Positions 13,892 through 21,452 of a DNA stretch of 40,180 nt are shown here, piece by piece. Source of the DNA: a virus; the IMG/VR virus record IMGVR_UViG_3300028786_000016, positions 1 through 40,180 of that record; one strand, 5' to 3'. The notes beneath the pieces were generated by a model. The model was not told the origin of the DNA, did no database searches, and saw nothing but the letters and a program-made list of their open reading frames with translations. The position numbers and the translations under genes are program-made. Each line of letters begins with the position of its first letter. Position 1 is the stretch's first letter.

Positions 13892-14085
13892 ACGCACCTC
13901 CCTCAATCGCGCTGGCACTGATGGCATGGGCGCTCGCGAAATGGCGGCACTACGGCGTGAGAGGTATCGCATTTCCCTTTGAGGATCGGCCCATGCCTCG
14001 TGTCTTCTGCTTCCCAACGCGCCGCGGTGCTTACAGCGACTACTACCGCATTCTCGATCGCATCAGCGCTGGGAAGAAGCCATGA
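13888..14085 (+). CDS. Hypothetical 65-aa protein
   Basis: 65 aa from GTG 13888 (GTGA overlap). Begins VNAPPSIALALMAWALAKWRH, a moderately hydrophobic helix that might associate with membrane, followed by basic and aromatic segments (FPFEDRPMPRVFCFPTRRGAYSDYYRIL). Not recognised. Confidence 0.6.
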   Translation: MNAPPSIALALMAWALAKWRHYGVRGIAFPFEDRPMPRVFCFPTRRGAYSDYYRILDRISAGKKP

Positions 14086-14270
14086 ACGCCATGCATGCCC
14101 TCGTTATCCAGCCCGAAGGCGCCGAGCGCAGGTTGCTGCTTGCCGAGCTCAACTGCCGCCACGAGGCGATGGTGAGCGCACGCAACGCCGCCCGCGCCGA
14201 GATCCGCATCTACAAGCGCCACCGAAAAATGGTGCGCGAACTGAAAGCGAAACTGCGAGGTGAATTGTGA
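14082..14270 (+). CDS. Hypothetical coiled-coil protein
   Basis: 62 aa, ATG overlapping the previous stop. Nearly all helical and strongly basic (GAERRLLLAELNCRHEAM, RNAARAEIRIYKRHRKMV), predicted to be a short coiled coil. Ends in a GTGA overlap. No family recognised. Confidence 0.6.
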   Translation: MNAMHALVIQPEGAERRLLLAELNCRHEAMVSARNAARAEIRIYKRHRKMVRELKAKLRGEL

Positions 14271-14533
14271 GCTTCCCCAGCCCTTTCAGTGCCGACTTTT
14301 GGATCGACCGAGATCCGTCGTGCCTCAAGTACGACCATGTGCCGTCGCCCTCGAACGTCGTGCAGTTCCCTGGCGTTGCCAAGGCGAACGCCGCACAGGC
14401 GGCCGAGTCGCTTGAGCAGGACCGCTCGAACATGCGCGCCGACCTTAAGTCGGACCTGATGCGCCAACGGCGCGAGTACGAACAGCTGATCGCGTCGATT
14501 GACGATGCGCTCATGGAGTTGTCCGGTGGCTGA
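14267..14533 (+). CDS. Hypothetical 88-aa protein
   Basis: 88 aa from GTG 14267. The N-terminal half SFPSPFSADFWIDRDPS is aromatic and possibly disordered; the C-terminal half is helical (KANAAQAAESLEQDRSNM, LMRQRREYEQLIASIDDAL). Overlaps the next gene by 8 bases. No recognised domain. Confidence 0.6.
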   Translation: MSFPSPFSADFWIDRDPSCLKYDHVPSPSNVVQFPGVAKANAAQAAESLEQDRSNMRADLKSDLMRQRREYEQLIASIDDALMELSGG

Positions 14534-14789
14534 GTCATTCAGCGTGGGCGAGATCGCGATCTTCAAGCATGACGGTATGGCGCGCTACGACGGCCAGGAG
14601 GTCGAGGTGTTCAGCGTCACGGGCTGCAACGGTTGCGGAAGGTCTCCCCATGGCCGATACGGCATACGAGCGCAGGACGGCCATCGGCTTTGTGTCGATG
14701 GGAGAACCTTGCGCAAGCGCCGCCCTCCGCAGGACTGGGTGAAGCTCTGCAACCTGACCGACGTGCCGCGCGAGGTGGCCCATGTCTAA
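14526..14789 (+). CDS. Hypothetical protein with CxxC motif
   Basis: 87 aa from GTG 14526, an 8-base overlap with the previous gene; the longer ORF start is unsupported. VAESFSVGEIAIFKHDGMARYDGQ, then VFSVTGCNGCGRSPHGRYGIRAQDGHRLCV: a small beta-barrel-like (KOW/SH3-like) opening with an inserted C-x2-C. Ends overlapping the next gene by 8 bases. Function unknown. Confidence 0.6.
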   Translation: MAESFSVGEIAIFKHDGMARYDGQEVEVFSVTGCNGCGRSPHGRYGIRAQDGHRLCVDGRTLRKRRPPQDWVKLCNLTDVPREVAHV

Positions 14790-15165
14790 CACTCCGCTGG
14801 CCACTGATCTCGTGAGCCAGTGGCTCGCGGCACTGCGCGATGGAAGCTACAGGCAAGCCATCGGCGTTCTGCACGAGCGTCGCATGGATTGCGATAGCTA
14901 CTGCTGCCTCGGCGTGCTCAAGCATGTAGCGGAGGAAAATGGCATCAGGATTCGGCGAGCGCTCACTTCCGATCACTTGGACGAGCACGATGCGAAAAGC
15001 GTTGCCGGGCTGACGTACGAACTGCAGCGCAAGCTTTCCATGATGAACGATGGGGGCGCCGAGTTCCCGCAAATCGCGGACTGGCTGGAGCGCTTCTACA
15101 AGGGTTACGGCTTTGCGCGATTTCGATCCGCAGCACTGTCCGCACTGAAGGACCTCACGCCATGA
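14782..15165 (+). CDS. Conserved phage protein of the CCLGVL type
   Basis: 127 aa, ATG. The pattern W-AALRDGSYRQAIGVLHERR...YCCLGVLKHVAEENG...MNDGGAEFPQIADWLER is a widespread phage/prophage family (usual wording W..ALRSG.Y.QG.G.LR....CCLGVLCDL...MND....F..IA). It sits in many early regions of siphoviruses and podoviruses. Biochemical function is not known to me. Coupled by overlap on both sides (8 and 4 bases). Confidence 0.7.
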   Translation: MSNTPLATDLVSQWLAALRDGSYRQAIGVLHERRMDCDSYCCLGVLKHVAEENGIRIRRALTSDHLDEHDAKSVAGLTYELQRKLSMMNDGGAEFPQIADWLERFYKGYGFARFRSAALSALKDLTP

Positions 15166-16190
15166 AGGCAACGCACGAAGGCGCCATCGGCTCCGATGGC
15201 AAGACATGCGATCACCTTGGCTGCTGGTGCCGCGAAGTCCACCCGTCTAACTGCTCATGCGGAGATTGCCTCGGTTTCCGCGAGGGTATTCCCGGCGCCA
15301 CGCGCGGACGTGGCTACTCGCGAGAACCTGTAGCGCCCACCTCAAGCGAGCGCCTAAGCGAAGCTCTTTCGCTGTTCGCCATGCTCTACAACGATATGGG
15401 GCTGGCGGATTTCACGGCCTACTACCTGCCGCACTGGCGGCCGCGCATCCTCGCGTTCATCGAAAGGCGTCCGCCGACCTATAACCCGGCCGATGCGCCG
15501 CCGCTGACTGCATCGGCTCCGCCGGCCTCAAAGGATGAAACGCACCTTGAGTGGCGCCTGAAGGGCGACGTGCCGGACAAGCCGTGGTCATTGGTGATCG
15601 TGCACCCCAATGGATTCTTGTGGACCGTGCTCAGCGCCGCGCAGCCGCTCGAAATCCGAGGCGTTCACGAGACATCCCGTGAGCCTACCGGGGAGATCGG
15701 CGCACTGATGCGCAGGGTGAACGCTCGGATTCCGTCCAGCGTGACACCATCGACTCGAATCGAGATTCACCCATCGGAGTGGATCACGCTGGCGAATGCG
15801 TTGGCGGAATCACGGGGGCCATCACCGGCTGAGACGTCTGCGCTTCTCTCGGACGCCGCCCGTGACGTGATCGCGGAGCGCATTCGACAGGTGAGCGTCG
15901 AAGGCTGGACTCATCAGCACGACGACGAGCACGAAGAGACGGACGCCTGCCCGCTGCTGGCGGCCGCGATCAGCTATGCCGATCACGCGTGGAAGCATGA
16001 ATACGCGGCAGTAATGGACTGGCCGCCGGTCACGTGGCCATGGGACCGCTCATGGTGGAAACCGAAGGACAAGAGACGCGATCTCGTCAGGGCGGCCGCA
16101 CTCCTGATTGCGGAGATCGAGCGACTCGACAGACGCGCTTTGAAATCCACAGCAGAGTCATCCGGGAAGATCGCGAAGGAGCCGCAGTGA
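15162..16190 (+). CDS. Composite early protein with Ea22/DUF550-like C-terminal domain
   Basis: 342 aa, ATG overlapping the previous stop. The N-terminus has a Cys-rich motif CDHLGCWCREVHPSNCSCGDC (zinc-like) and a Pro-rich linker. The C-terminal 100 residues hold the phage motif IAERIRQVSVEGWTHQHDDE...AAAISYADHAW...WWKPKDKRRDLVRAAALLIAEIERL, as in lambda Ea22-type and DUF550 proteins. These are accessory early genes of unknown role. The unusual length suggests a fusion of two modules. Confidence 0.65.
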   Translation: MKATHEGAIGSDGKTCDHLGCWCREVHPSNCSCGDCLGFREGIPGATRGRGYSREPVAPTSSERLSEALSLFAMLYNDMGLADFTAYYLPHWRPRILAFIERRPPTYNPADAPPLTASAPPASKDETHLEWRLKGDVPDKPWSLVIVHPNGFLWTVLSAAQPLEIRGVHETSREPTGEIGALMRRVNARIPSSVTPSTRIEIHPSEWITLANALAESRGPSPAETSALLSDAARDVIAERIRQVSVEGWTHQHDDEHEETDACPLLAAAISYADHAWKHEYAAVMDWPPVTWPWDRSWWKPKDKRRDLVRAAALLIAEIERLDRRALKSTAESSGKIAKEPQ

Positions 16191-16348
16191 AGCTCGCCGC
16201 CTGGATCACCGTGCTCGTCATCCTCTCGTGGGCAATCGTCGCCTGCATCGTCGAGCACGGAACAAAGAAGCGCCGGCTCAACCGATACAAAACCCGTCCG
16301 GACGAGCGCGATAGCCGTCTCTACTGGACCAGAACTTGGAGAACGTGA
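16187..16348 (+). CDS. Small single-span membrane protein
   Basis: 53 aa from GTG 16187 (GTGA overlap). One strong transmembrane helix (LAAWITVLVILSWAIVACIV), then a basic, probably cytoplasmic tail (KKRRLNRYKTRPDERD). It sits directly before the recombination genes. Size and topology match small phage membrane proteins whose roles include exclusion; no specific match. The stop overlaps the next ATG (TGATG). Confidence 0.65.
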   Translation: MKLAAWITVLVILSWAIVACIVEHGTKKRRLNRYKTRPDERDSRLYWTRTWRT

Positions 16349-17100
16349 TGAGCGCAGTGATGGAACGGCAGCAAACACTGCCTGGCGTGCCGAATCAGGT
16401 TGCTGTGACCCCGATGCAGCTCCTGCAGATGGCAATGAATCAGGGTGCCGACCTCGACCGGCTGGAGCGGCTGATGCAGCTTCAGCGCCAGTGGGAGGCC
16501 GGCGAGGCGCGCAAGGAATACGTGTCCGCCATGGCCGCCTTCAAGGGCGAGCCGCTGGAGATCCTGAAGACCAAGGACGTGAATATTCCCGGCGGCGCGA
16601 AGTTCAAGCACGCGACGCTGGCGGATGTTGTCGACGGCGTTGCTGGCGCTCTGTCGAAGCACGGCCTCTCTCACGCGTGGGAGACGAAGCAGGACAACGG
16701 CCTGATCACTGTGACCTGCATCGTGACGCACGAGGCCGGGCACAGCGAGCGCACCACCCTCTTTGCGCCGCCGGATGACAGTGGCAAGAAGAACAACATC
16801 CAGCAGATCGCCTCGACCGTCACGTACCTCCAGCGCTACACGCTGATGGCCGCGTGCGGGCTTGCGGCGAAGGACATGGACGACGACGGTCGCGGCGCCG
16901 GCACACAGCGCGAGCTCGCGAAGGCTCCCGAAGGGTACGAGAGTTGGAAGGCCGACATGAACTCCAAGGCGCAGGACGGAAATCCCAGCCACCTGGAAGC
17001 CTGGAAGGGCTCCAAGCAGGAGTTCCGAAACCACGCCTCCACCCACGACCTCGACTGGTGGGAAGGCTGCAAGAACACGGCACGGAAGAACACGCAGTGA
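16348..17100 (+). CDS. ERF-family single-strand DNA annealing protein
   Basis: 250 aa from ATG 16348 (GGAG 8 bases upstream). Recombinase that anneals complementary single strands, as P22 Erf. Core signature: EPLEILKTKDVNIPGG, ATLADVVDGVAGALSKHGLSHAW, TVTCIVTHEAGHSERTTLFA, PPDDSGKKNNIQQIASTVTY, LQRYTLMAACGLAAKDMDDDG. A short C-terminal tail with WEGCKNTARKN follows. Paired with the exonuclease immediately downstream, so together they form a Red-like two-component recombination system that would serve concatemer formation before headful packaging. Confidence 0.92.
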   Translation: MSAVMERQQTLPGVPNQVAVTPMQLLQMAMNQGADLDRLERLMQLQRQWEAGEARKEYVSAMAAFKGEPLEILKTKDVNIPGGAKFKHATLADVVDGVAGALSKHGLSHAWETKQDNGLITVTCIVTHEAGHSERTTLFAPPDDSGKKNNIQQIASTVTYLQRYTLMAACGLAAKDMDDDGRGAGTQRELAKAPEGYESWKADMNSKAQDGNPSHLEAWKGSKQEFRNHASTHDLDWWEGCKNTARKNTQ

Positions 17101-17756
17101 ACTACACCGTTCTGAATCTCGAGCAGCGGTCCCTCGAATGGATGGCCGCTCGCGCCGGCAGGCTCACGGGTTCCGTGGCCTCGGACGCCATGGCGACCAT
17201 GAAGTCCAAGCCGAAGGAATTCACCGCTGCCCGAAAGCATCTGCGCATGCGGCTGGCGCTGGAGCGAATCACCGGCCGCCCGCAGGAGCGAGAGTTCACC
17301 ACGGGAGCCGTCCAGCACGGCGTTGAGCGGGAGCCGACTGCGCTCGCTCGATATGAGGCGATGAGTGGCGAGATCCTGACACGCGTCGGGTTTCTCTCGC
17401 ACAACGACGTGCTGGCCGGCTGCTCTCTCGACGCAGCGGTAATACCGGGGAAGCGTATCGACGGGATCGTGGAGGCAAAGTGCCCAGAATCTGCAACGCA
17501 CTTCGAATACCTGCACACCAAGAAGATCCCCTACAACTATCGCTGGCAGTGCCTTCACAACTTGTGGGTGAGCGGCGCCGACTGGTGCGACTTCATCAGC
17601 TTTGACGATCGGTTTGACGCGCCTCTCGACTATCTCTGTGTGCGACTAGAGCGAGATCCTAAAGAAATTCGCGAGTACGAGATCGCCGTTCTGCGCTTCC
17701 TGGCTGAAGTCGATGAGGTAGTGGACGAGATCCACAAGCTGAGGATCGCAGCGTGA
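17097..17756 (+). CDS. YqaJ/lambda-exo-type 5'-3' exonuclease
   Basis: 219 aa from GTG 17097 (GTGA overlap). It degrades the 5' strand of duplex ends to supply single strands to the ERF protein. Seen: SLEWMAARAGRLTGS (substrate-strand Arg), GAVQHGVEREPTALARYE (His74/Glu77), then the metal site Asp112 (SLDAAV), Glu126 and Lys128 (DGIVEAKCP), and the late YNYRWQCLHNLW motif with Gln151. All catalytic positions are present and length is usual for the family. The neighbouring annealing protein supports the call. Confidence 0.92.
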   Translation: MNYTVLNLEQRSLEWMAARAGRLTGSVASDAMATMKSKPKEFTAARKHLRMRLALERITGRPQEREFTTGAVQHGVEREPTALARYEAMSGEILTRVGFLSHNDVLAGCSLDAAVIPGKRIDGIVEAKCPESATHFEYLHTKKIPYNYRWQCLHNLWVSGADWCDFISFDDRFDAPLDYLCVRLERDPKEIREYEIAVLRFLAEVDEVVDEIHKLRIAA

Positions 17757-17923
17757 AGCCCGGCCGCCCTGGCAAGTTGACGCCGGCCCGCGTGCGCTCG
17801 ATCCGCCGCTGGTATCGGCGTCGCGTGAAGGACAGCACGGCTGCGATGTGCCGGCGCCATGGGGTCAGCAAGGCCACGCTGTACTGCGTTGGGCGGCGGG
17901 TCGCCTACAAGGAGGTTCGCTGA
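17753..17923 (+). CDS. Small HTH (resolvase-type) DNA-binding protein
   Basis: 56 aa from GTG 17753 (GTGA overlap), stop overlapping the next ATG. Reads KPGRPGKLTPARVRSIRRWY, then STAAMCRRHGVSKATLYCVG: a basic helix followed by a canonical Hin-like helix-turn-helix. GKLTPA...R and GVS..TLY are typical of resolvase C-terminal and small phage HTH proteins. Too short for more than one domain. Possible operon regulator; target unknown. Confidence 0.7.
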   Translation: MKPGRPGKLTPARVRSIRRWYRRRVKDSTAAMCRRHGVSKATLYCVGRRVAYKEVR

Positions 17924-18249
17924 TGATCTCCGAGGAACGAGCAGAAAAGGCCATCGAATATCTTCGCGACACGGCGAAGGAATACGGCCAGATGTGCGGA
18001 CGCATGGTGTATGCAGCATCGAACCTACGCCGCACAAAAGCGCTCCAGATGATACAGGCGCCGCCCGGCTCCGTGGCTGACCGAGAAGCCTTCGCCTACA
18101 GCAGCGACGCCTACAAGGTCGCCATGGAGGAGGAACAGAACGCCACGGCGGATCGTGAAACTTCGCGGGCCATGCGTGACGCCGCGGAGTTCACCTTCGA
18201 GATGTGGCGCTCCCAGAACAGCGCCCGTAAAGCAGGAGTGAACATGTGA
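17923..18249 (+). CDS. Conserved protein of phage recombination operons
   Basis: 108 aa from ATG 17923, preceded by an unusually perfect AAGGAGG. MISEERAEKAIEYLRDTAKEYGQMCGRMV...RRTKALQMIQ...VADREAFAYSSDAYKVAMEEEQ...EMWRSQNSARKAG matches a helical family often found beside Red/ERF/RecT genes (ALDFLRD..., E.YR..L.G...A..E, WRSQ). Function not established; possibly a recombination or RNA/DNA-binding accessory protein. Confidence 0.75.
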   Translation: MISEERAEKAIEYLRDTAKEYGQMCGRMVYAASNLRRTKALQMIQAPPGSVADREAFAYSSDAYKVAMEEEQNATADRETSRAMRDAAEFTFEMWRSQNSARKAGVNM

Positions 18250-18590
18250 CTCCGCGCGCTCGCGAACTGCGCTTCCGTCGCCTGAAGGAAATTGGCTGCC
18301 TTGCCTGCTGGATGATCGGCTTCATGGACGTGTACCCAGAGATCCATCACCAGAATCTCGACGAGCACGCCGGGCAGAAGCGCCTGGGCGACGAATTTAC
18401 GGTGCCTCTCTGCGGCTGGCACCACCAAGGTCACGGCCCTGCGAGCCTTTACGAGACGCTGGGCCCATCTCTGAAACTGCATGCGCGCGAGTTCCGCGAG
18501 AAGTTCGGGAGCGATGCCGTGCAGCTTGAGAAGACGAACGACCTGATACGCATGCGCAATGAAATGGCCTTCGGCTGGAGTGTTGCATGA
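18246..18590 (+). CDS. Ref-like HNH protein (RecA-dependent nuclease family)
   Basis: 114 aa from GTG 18246. Cys18-x2-Cys21 (GCLACWMIG), the doublet EIHHQN (His34/35), GDEFTVPLCGWHHQGHG with Cys56/His59/His60/His63, and LKLHAREFREKFGS. This arrangement matches the P1 Ref fold, an HNH nuclease that cuts at RecA-bound D-loops, and its many phage relatives. It lacks the long disordered Ref N-terminus. Placement after ERF and exonuclease suits recombination; nuclease activity is inferred. Confidence 0.8.
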   Translation: MTPRARELRFRRLKEIGCLACWMIGFMDVYPEIHHQNLDEHAGQKRLGDEFTVPLCGWHHQGHGPASLYETLGPSLKLHAREFREKFGSDAVQLEKTNDLIRMRNEMAFGWSVA

Positions 18591-18739
18591 TCCTATCCCG
18601 CTCGACCCGCAACCGCATCAGCGCGTTCGCGAACTTCCTTGATCGCATCGTGATCCGCCTGCGGAAGCTCGTGCGCGACACGACGCCGAAGCGGAAAGCT
18701 TCTATGTCCGAAGCACTTGTTGTAACCAACGGAGATTGA
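18587..18739 (+). CDS. Hypothetical 50-aa basic protein
   Basis: ATG 18587 overlaps the previous stop (ATGA). MILSRSTRNRISAFANFL continues as an amphipathic basic helix (RIVIRLRKLVRDTTPKRK) with a polar tail. Could bind nucleic acid or membrane. Ends 1 base before the RNA ligase start. Not recognised. Confidence 0.55.
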   Translation: MILSRSTRNRISAFANFLDRIVIRLRKLVRDTTPKRKASMSEALVVTNGD

Positions 18740-18740
18740 C

Positions 18741-19388
18741 GTGGAATTTCAAGAGTTCGAAAAGATCGCGCGCCTTAATCGCGAAGTGATCGTGACCGAG
18801 AAAATCGACGGCACCAACGGACAGGTGCACATCCGTCCGGCGGAAGGCTCCGAGCTGGAGATGGGCTACGACACGCAAGTCAGCATCGACGGCGTGGCGC
18901 ACTACCTCCGCGCCGGCTCGCGCAGTCGCTGGGTGCTGCATCTTGGCAGCGATGACAACCACGGCTTCGGCCGCTGGGTCCACGCGAACGCTCACGAACT
19001 GGCCGGGCTTGGCGCTGGTGCTCACTTCGGTGAGTGGTGGGGCTCAGGTATTCAGCGCAAATACGGGCTCGCTGAGAAGCGCTGGAGCCTGTTCAACGTC
19101 GGCCGCTGGCTGCGCGATCCTGGCGAAATGCTACGCGAGCCCATCCCTGAGGGCGACAAGCGTGCTTACGCGCCTGCGTGCTGTCATGTCGTGCCGATCC
19201 TCGCTCAAGGCGTCGGCATGCATGCGACCGTCGAGGAAGCGCTCGACCGCCTGCGCATGAACGGAAGTGAAGCGGCGCCCGGCTTCTCAAAGCCCGAAGG
19301 CATCGTCGCTTTCCATACGGCCGCGCGCCAGCTGTTCAAGGTGACGCTGGAGCGTGACGAAGAGCACAAGTCGCAGCGGGCCGCCTGA
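18741..19388 (+). CDS. RNA ligase, Rnl2/RNA_ligase family
   Basis: 215 aa, GTG start. Nucleotidyltransferase motifs are in order: motif I TEKIDGTNGQ (Lys21 would be adenylated), motif IIIa-like AHFGEWWGSG (Glu98), motif IV KPEGIV (Glu186), motif V LFKVTLE (Lys200). It is shorter than T4 Rnl2 (334 aa) and lacks its C-terminal domain, as do many phage homologues. It joins RNA ends using ATP and could repair tRNAs cut by anticodon nucleases. No kinase/phosphatase gene is seen in the window, so partner enzymes may be host-supplied. Starts 1 base after the previous gene. Confidence 0.9.
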   Translation: MEFQEFEKIARLNREVIVTEKIDGTNGQVHIRPAEGSELEMGYDTQVSIDGVAHYLRAGSRSRWVLHLGSDDNHGFGRWVHANAHELAGLGAGAHFGEWWGSGIQRKYGLAEKRWSLFNVGRWLRDPGEMLREPIPEGDKRAYAPACCHVVPILAQGVGMHATVEEALDRLRMNGSEAAPGFSKPEGIVAFHTAARQLFKVTLERDEEHKSQRAA

Positions 19389-19398
19389 GTTTCCTGGC

Positions 19399-19776
19399 AT
19401 GACCGAAGGAAAGCCAGTGCCGAAACGCGACTTTCTTGCCGAGCTGGAAAAGGCAAGCGAGCCGGCGCGCGTCCTGCTGCGGGAGGCGGGCACGTACATC
19501 AACTATCTGCGGTGTGTTGTCCGAGACATGCTGCCTTACTTCCCGAAGGATCACCCGTATCACGTCGGGTTCAGTGAGGCTGCGGCAGGCACTGGAGTGA
19601 CGCGCGCGCCAGATTGCATTCACGACTGGGTCGGCGACGACGCCTGCGCTTACTGCAAGCTGGATGAGTTGCGAGCTGCTGCGATTTTCGCCTGCAGCGA
19701 GATCGGCTGCTTTTGCCGCGAGGGCGTGACCGGCAGATGCGCAATGTGCAAGTTGGAGAAAGTCATCAATGGCTGA
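19399..19776 (+). CDS. Hypothetical protein with two CxxC-like motifs
   Basis: 125 aa from ATG 19399. N-terminal half is helical (KRDFLAELEKASEPARVLL). C-terminal half is Cys/His-rich: CIHDWVGDDACAYCKLDELR, FACSEIGCFCREGVTGRCAMCKLEK, a pattern expected of zinc binding. Starts 10 bases after the RNA ligase; whether it acts with the ligase is unknown. Confidence 0.6.
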   Translation: MTEGKPVPKRDFLAELEKASEPARVLLREAGTYINYLRCVVRDMLPYFPKDHPYHVGFSEAAAGTGVTRAPDCIHDWVGDDACAYCKLDELRAAAIFACSEIGCFCREGVTGRCAMCKLEKVING

Positions 19777-19801
19777 GCTACTCCGTACCGAGGATAGAAG
19801 C

Positions 19802-19954
19802 ATGAAGGATCTGTGGGACCTCCACCACGAAGCTATCCGCGGAATCCGCGAGAGGCTGGCCAAGACGGGCGCAACCATTCAGGTCGACATCATCATTCGC
19901 GACAAGGCGGCGACTGAGCGGCACACGAAACGCATGCTGAGGAAGAAGCGATGA
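19802..19954 (+). CDS. Hypothetical 50-aa protein
   Basis: ATG 19802 is preferred: GAGGA lies 7 bases upstream and the leader closely matches that of the gene at 25915. An in-frame ATG at 19769 would add 11 residues. MKDLWDLHHEAIRGIRERLA then TIQVDIIIRDKAATERHTKR: helix-strand-helix, basic end. Overlaps the next gene as ATGA. Unknown. Confidence 0.6.
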   Translation: MKDLWDLHHEAIRGIRERLAKTGATIQVDIIIRDKAATERHTKRMLRKKR

Positions 19955-20091
19955 CTGATGCAACCACGAAGGAACCGGTTGTTGAATGCTGGCGCTCCTC
20001 GCTTTACGCGCCGTGCGACGACTTCGAAGACGATGACCGCGGTATCTGCTTGAACTGCGGCCACTGGGAGGAATGCCATGGCAACCCCTGA
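19951..20091 (+). CDS. Hypothetical 46-aa protein with zinc-knuckle-like end
   Basis: ATG 19951 overlaps the previous stop. MTDATTKEPVVECWRSSL, then acidic DDFEDDDRGICLNCGHWEECHG: C-x2-C-x-H-x3-C-H suggests a small zinc-binding knuckle. Overlaps the next gene by 14 bases. Function unknown. Confidence 0.55.
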   Translation: MTDATTKEPVVECWRSSLYAPCDDFEDDDRGICLNCGHWEECHGNP

Positions 20092-20398
20092 GCTACTCCC
20101 TGCAGATCCGGTGATTGACTACCTCGACACGCCGCCGCAGCGCTGGCACCAGTTGGGCGCCAATGGTGCGTTTGTCGAGCGCGCCGATGGCGAATGGATG
20201 AAATTCGCGGACGTGGACCTGTACATGTTCGAAGGCGGCCAGCTCATGCTGCAGATGGTCGAGGAGCACAAAAGGCTGCGCGAGGCACTGACGAAAATCG
20301 CTGCCTTCGATCCGGGCCGCTTCAGGCCGCTCGTTGACGAGATCGCAATCTGGAAGCTGGCGACAGACGCGCTCGGCTCCGGTTCCACAAGGGGATGA
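20078..20398 (+). CDS. Hypothetical 106-aa protein
   Basis: 106 aa, ATG with GGGAGG 6 bases upstream. DYLDTPPQRWHQLGANGAFV, DGEWMKFADVDLYMFEGGQL, then a helical end (MVEEHKRLREALTKIAAFD, DEIAIWKLATDAL). The first 40 bases share the TGAGCTACTYC motif seen at two other gene starts. Soluble; no family recognised. Confidence 0.65.
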   Translation: MATPELLPADPVIDYLDTPPQRWHQLGANGAFVERADGEWMKFADVDLYMFEGGQLMLQMVEEHKRLREALTKIAAFDPGRFRPLVDEIAIWKLATDALGSGSTRG

Positions 20399-20405
20399 AT
20401 CGAAA

Positions 20406-20663
20406 ATGAAAGTGGTCTGGAAATACGCGCTCTCTACAAACACTGCTCAAACGATCTTCAACGCCCCCAAGGGAACGGAGTTCATCCGGTTCGCGATGCA
20501 GAACGACGAGCCGCACGTGTGGGCGATTGTGGACGAAGAGAATGCAATGGTGTCACGGACCCTGCAAATCTTCGGTACCGGGCGAACCATCCCCCGAGGG
20601 GCCAAGTACATCGGCACGTGCGATCAGGGCGCATTCGTGTGGCACCTGTTCGAGCTGCTGTGA
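20406..20663 (+). CDS. Conserved phage protein, DUF7352-like
   Basis: 85 aa from ATG 20406. MKVVWKYALSTNTAQTIFNA, EFIRFAMQNDEPHVWAIVDEE, RTLQIFGTGRTIP and YIGTCDQGAFVWHLFE match a small all-beta phage/prophage family (K..WK..L......I..P......V....W.lvd...r.f...GTG......YiGT.....vWH.f). Probably an oligomeric beta protein; role unknown. Confidence 0.7.
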   Translation: MKVVWKYALSTNTAQTIFNAPKGTEFIRFAMQNDEPHVWAIVDEENAMVSRTLQIFGTGRTIPRGAKYIGTCDQGAFVWHLFELL

Positions 20664-20679
20664 GCGAGACACCGCAGCC

Positions 20680-21060
20680 ATGAATGCACAAGAAATCTTC
20701 GACAAGGTAGCCACGCATCTGATCGTTCAGGGCGAGCGTTCAATAAACGATCATATTGCAGGCGGCTGCGCCTACCGTGGCGTGGGTGGAATGAGCTGTG
20801 CCGTGGGATGCCTCATTCCCGACAAGGCGTACAAGCAGTCGATGGAGGGCACCACGGCGGGCGCCATCATCGAGCAGTACCCCTCGCTTAAATGGATGGT
20901 GAAGCACAAGCAGTTGCTCTCATCCCTGCAGGGCGTTCACGACAACCACACGCCAATGGAATGGCGTCAGAAGCTCATAGAGCGCGCCGAGGTTTTCCGT
21001 CTCGATACGAAGGCGCTTCAGTTCGCAATCCGACGACCCGCAATCGGGGTCACGGGATAG
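20680..21060 (+). CDS. Hypothetical 126-aa protein
   Basis: 126 aa from ATG 20680 (no strong ribosome site). MNAQEIFDKVATHLIVQGER, GGCAYRGVGGMSCAVGCLIPD, KAYKQSMEGTTAGAIIEQYP, then DNHTPMEWRQKLIERAEVF. The CAYRG...SCAVGCLIPD segment resembles a recurring phage/prophage family in which a conserved Cys-Gly motif is followed by P-D-x-x-Y. Function unknown. Confidence 0.65.
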   Translation: MNAQEIFDKVATHLIVQGERSINDHIAGGCAYRGVGGMSCAVGCLIPDKAYKQSMEGTTAGAIIEQYPSLKWMVKHKQLLSSLQGVHDNHTPMEWRQKLIERAEVFRLDTKALQFAIRRPAIGVTG

Positions 21061-21074
21061 ATGGACCTGTAGAC

Positions 21075-21452
21075 ATGGCCGAAGTCCCCTTCAGCGCGCT
21101 CGCGAAACTGGCCGACACCAAGAAGGTGAAAGCGGTGGCGATGTGGTGCGCTCGAAATCGAATCCTGACCTTCAGGGATTCGAAGGGACGGCCGTGCACT
21201 ACGGAGACCGCGCTTGACCGCGCCCTCTTCCGCGGCAAGGATGAAGAAAACGAGCCGAACTACGAGCCGCCGCCATGTCGCAACTCTCCTGCGGACTCTC
21301 GATCCCTGCCGTCACCGAAAAAGACGGGCGCTACTACAAGATCATCCGCAACAAGTGGCACCCGCTCAGTCGGATCGATGAAGGGGTCAACGCGCTTTAT
21401 CGCGCGCTCTACGAGCTCGACCCCACCCGCCCCGGAACGATCGGGGAGCTGA
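21075..21452 (+). CDS. Excisionase-position protein (possible DUF4224-like), long overlap with integrase
   Basis: 125 aa from ATG 21075. The N-terminal 65 residues (EVPFSALAKLADTKKVKAVA, WCARNRILTFRDSKGRPC, TETALDRALFRGKDEENEPNY) form the small module normally found just before phage integrases, where a short protein ends near PNYEPP and the integrase starts. Here the frame runs on 178 bases over the integrase gene; the extra part (SRSLPSPKKTGATTRSSATS) is low-complexity and probably not conserved. Function inferred: excisionase or directionality factor. Confidence 0.6.
   Translation: MAEVPFSALAKLADTKKVKAVAMWCARNRILTFRDSKGRPCTTETALDRALFRGKDEENEPNYEPPPCRNSPADSRSLPSPKKTGATTRSSATSGTRSVGSMKGSTRFIARSTSSTPPAPERSGS

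Noticed and set aside
16321-17046. Minus-strand ORF of 241 codons across the ERF gene
   Set aside because: ERF and exonuclease frames are unambiguous; the antisense reading has no sensible motif.
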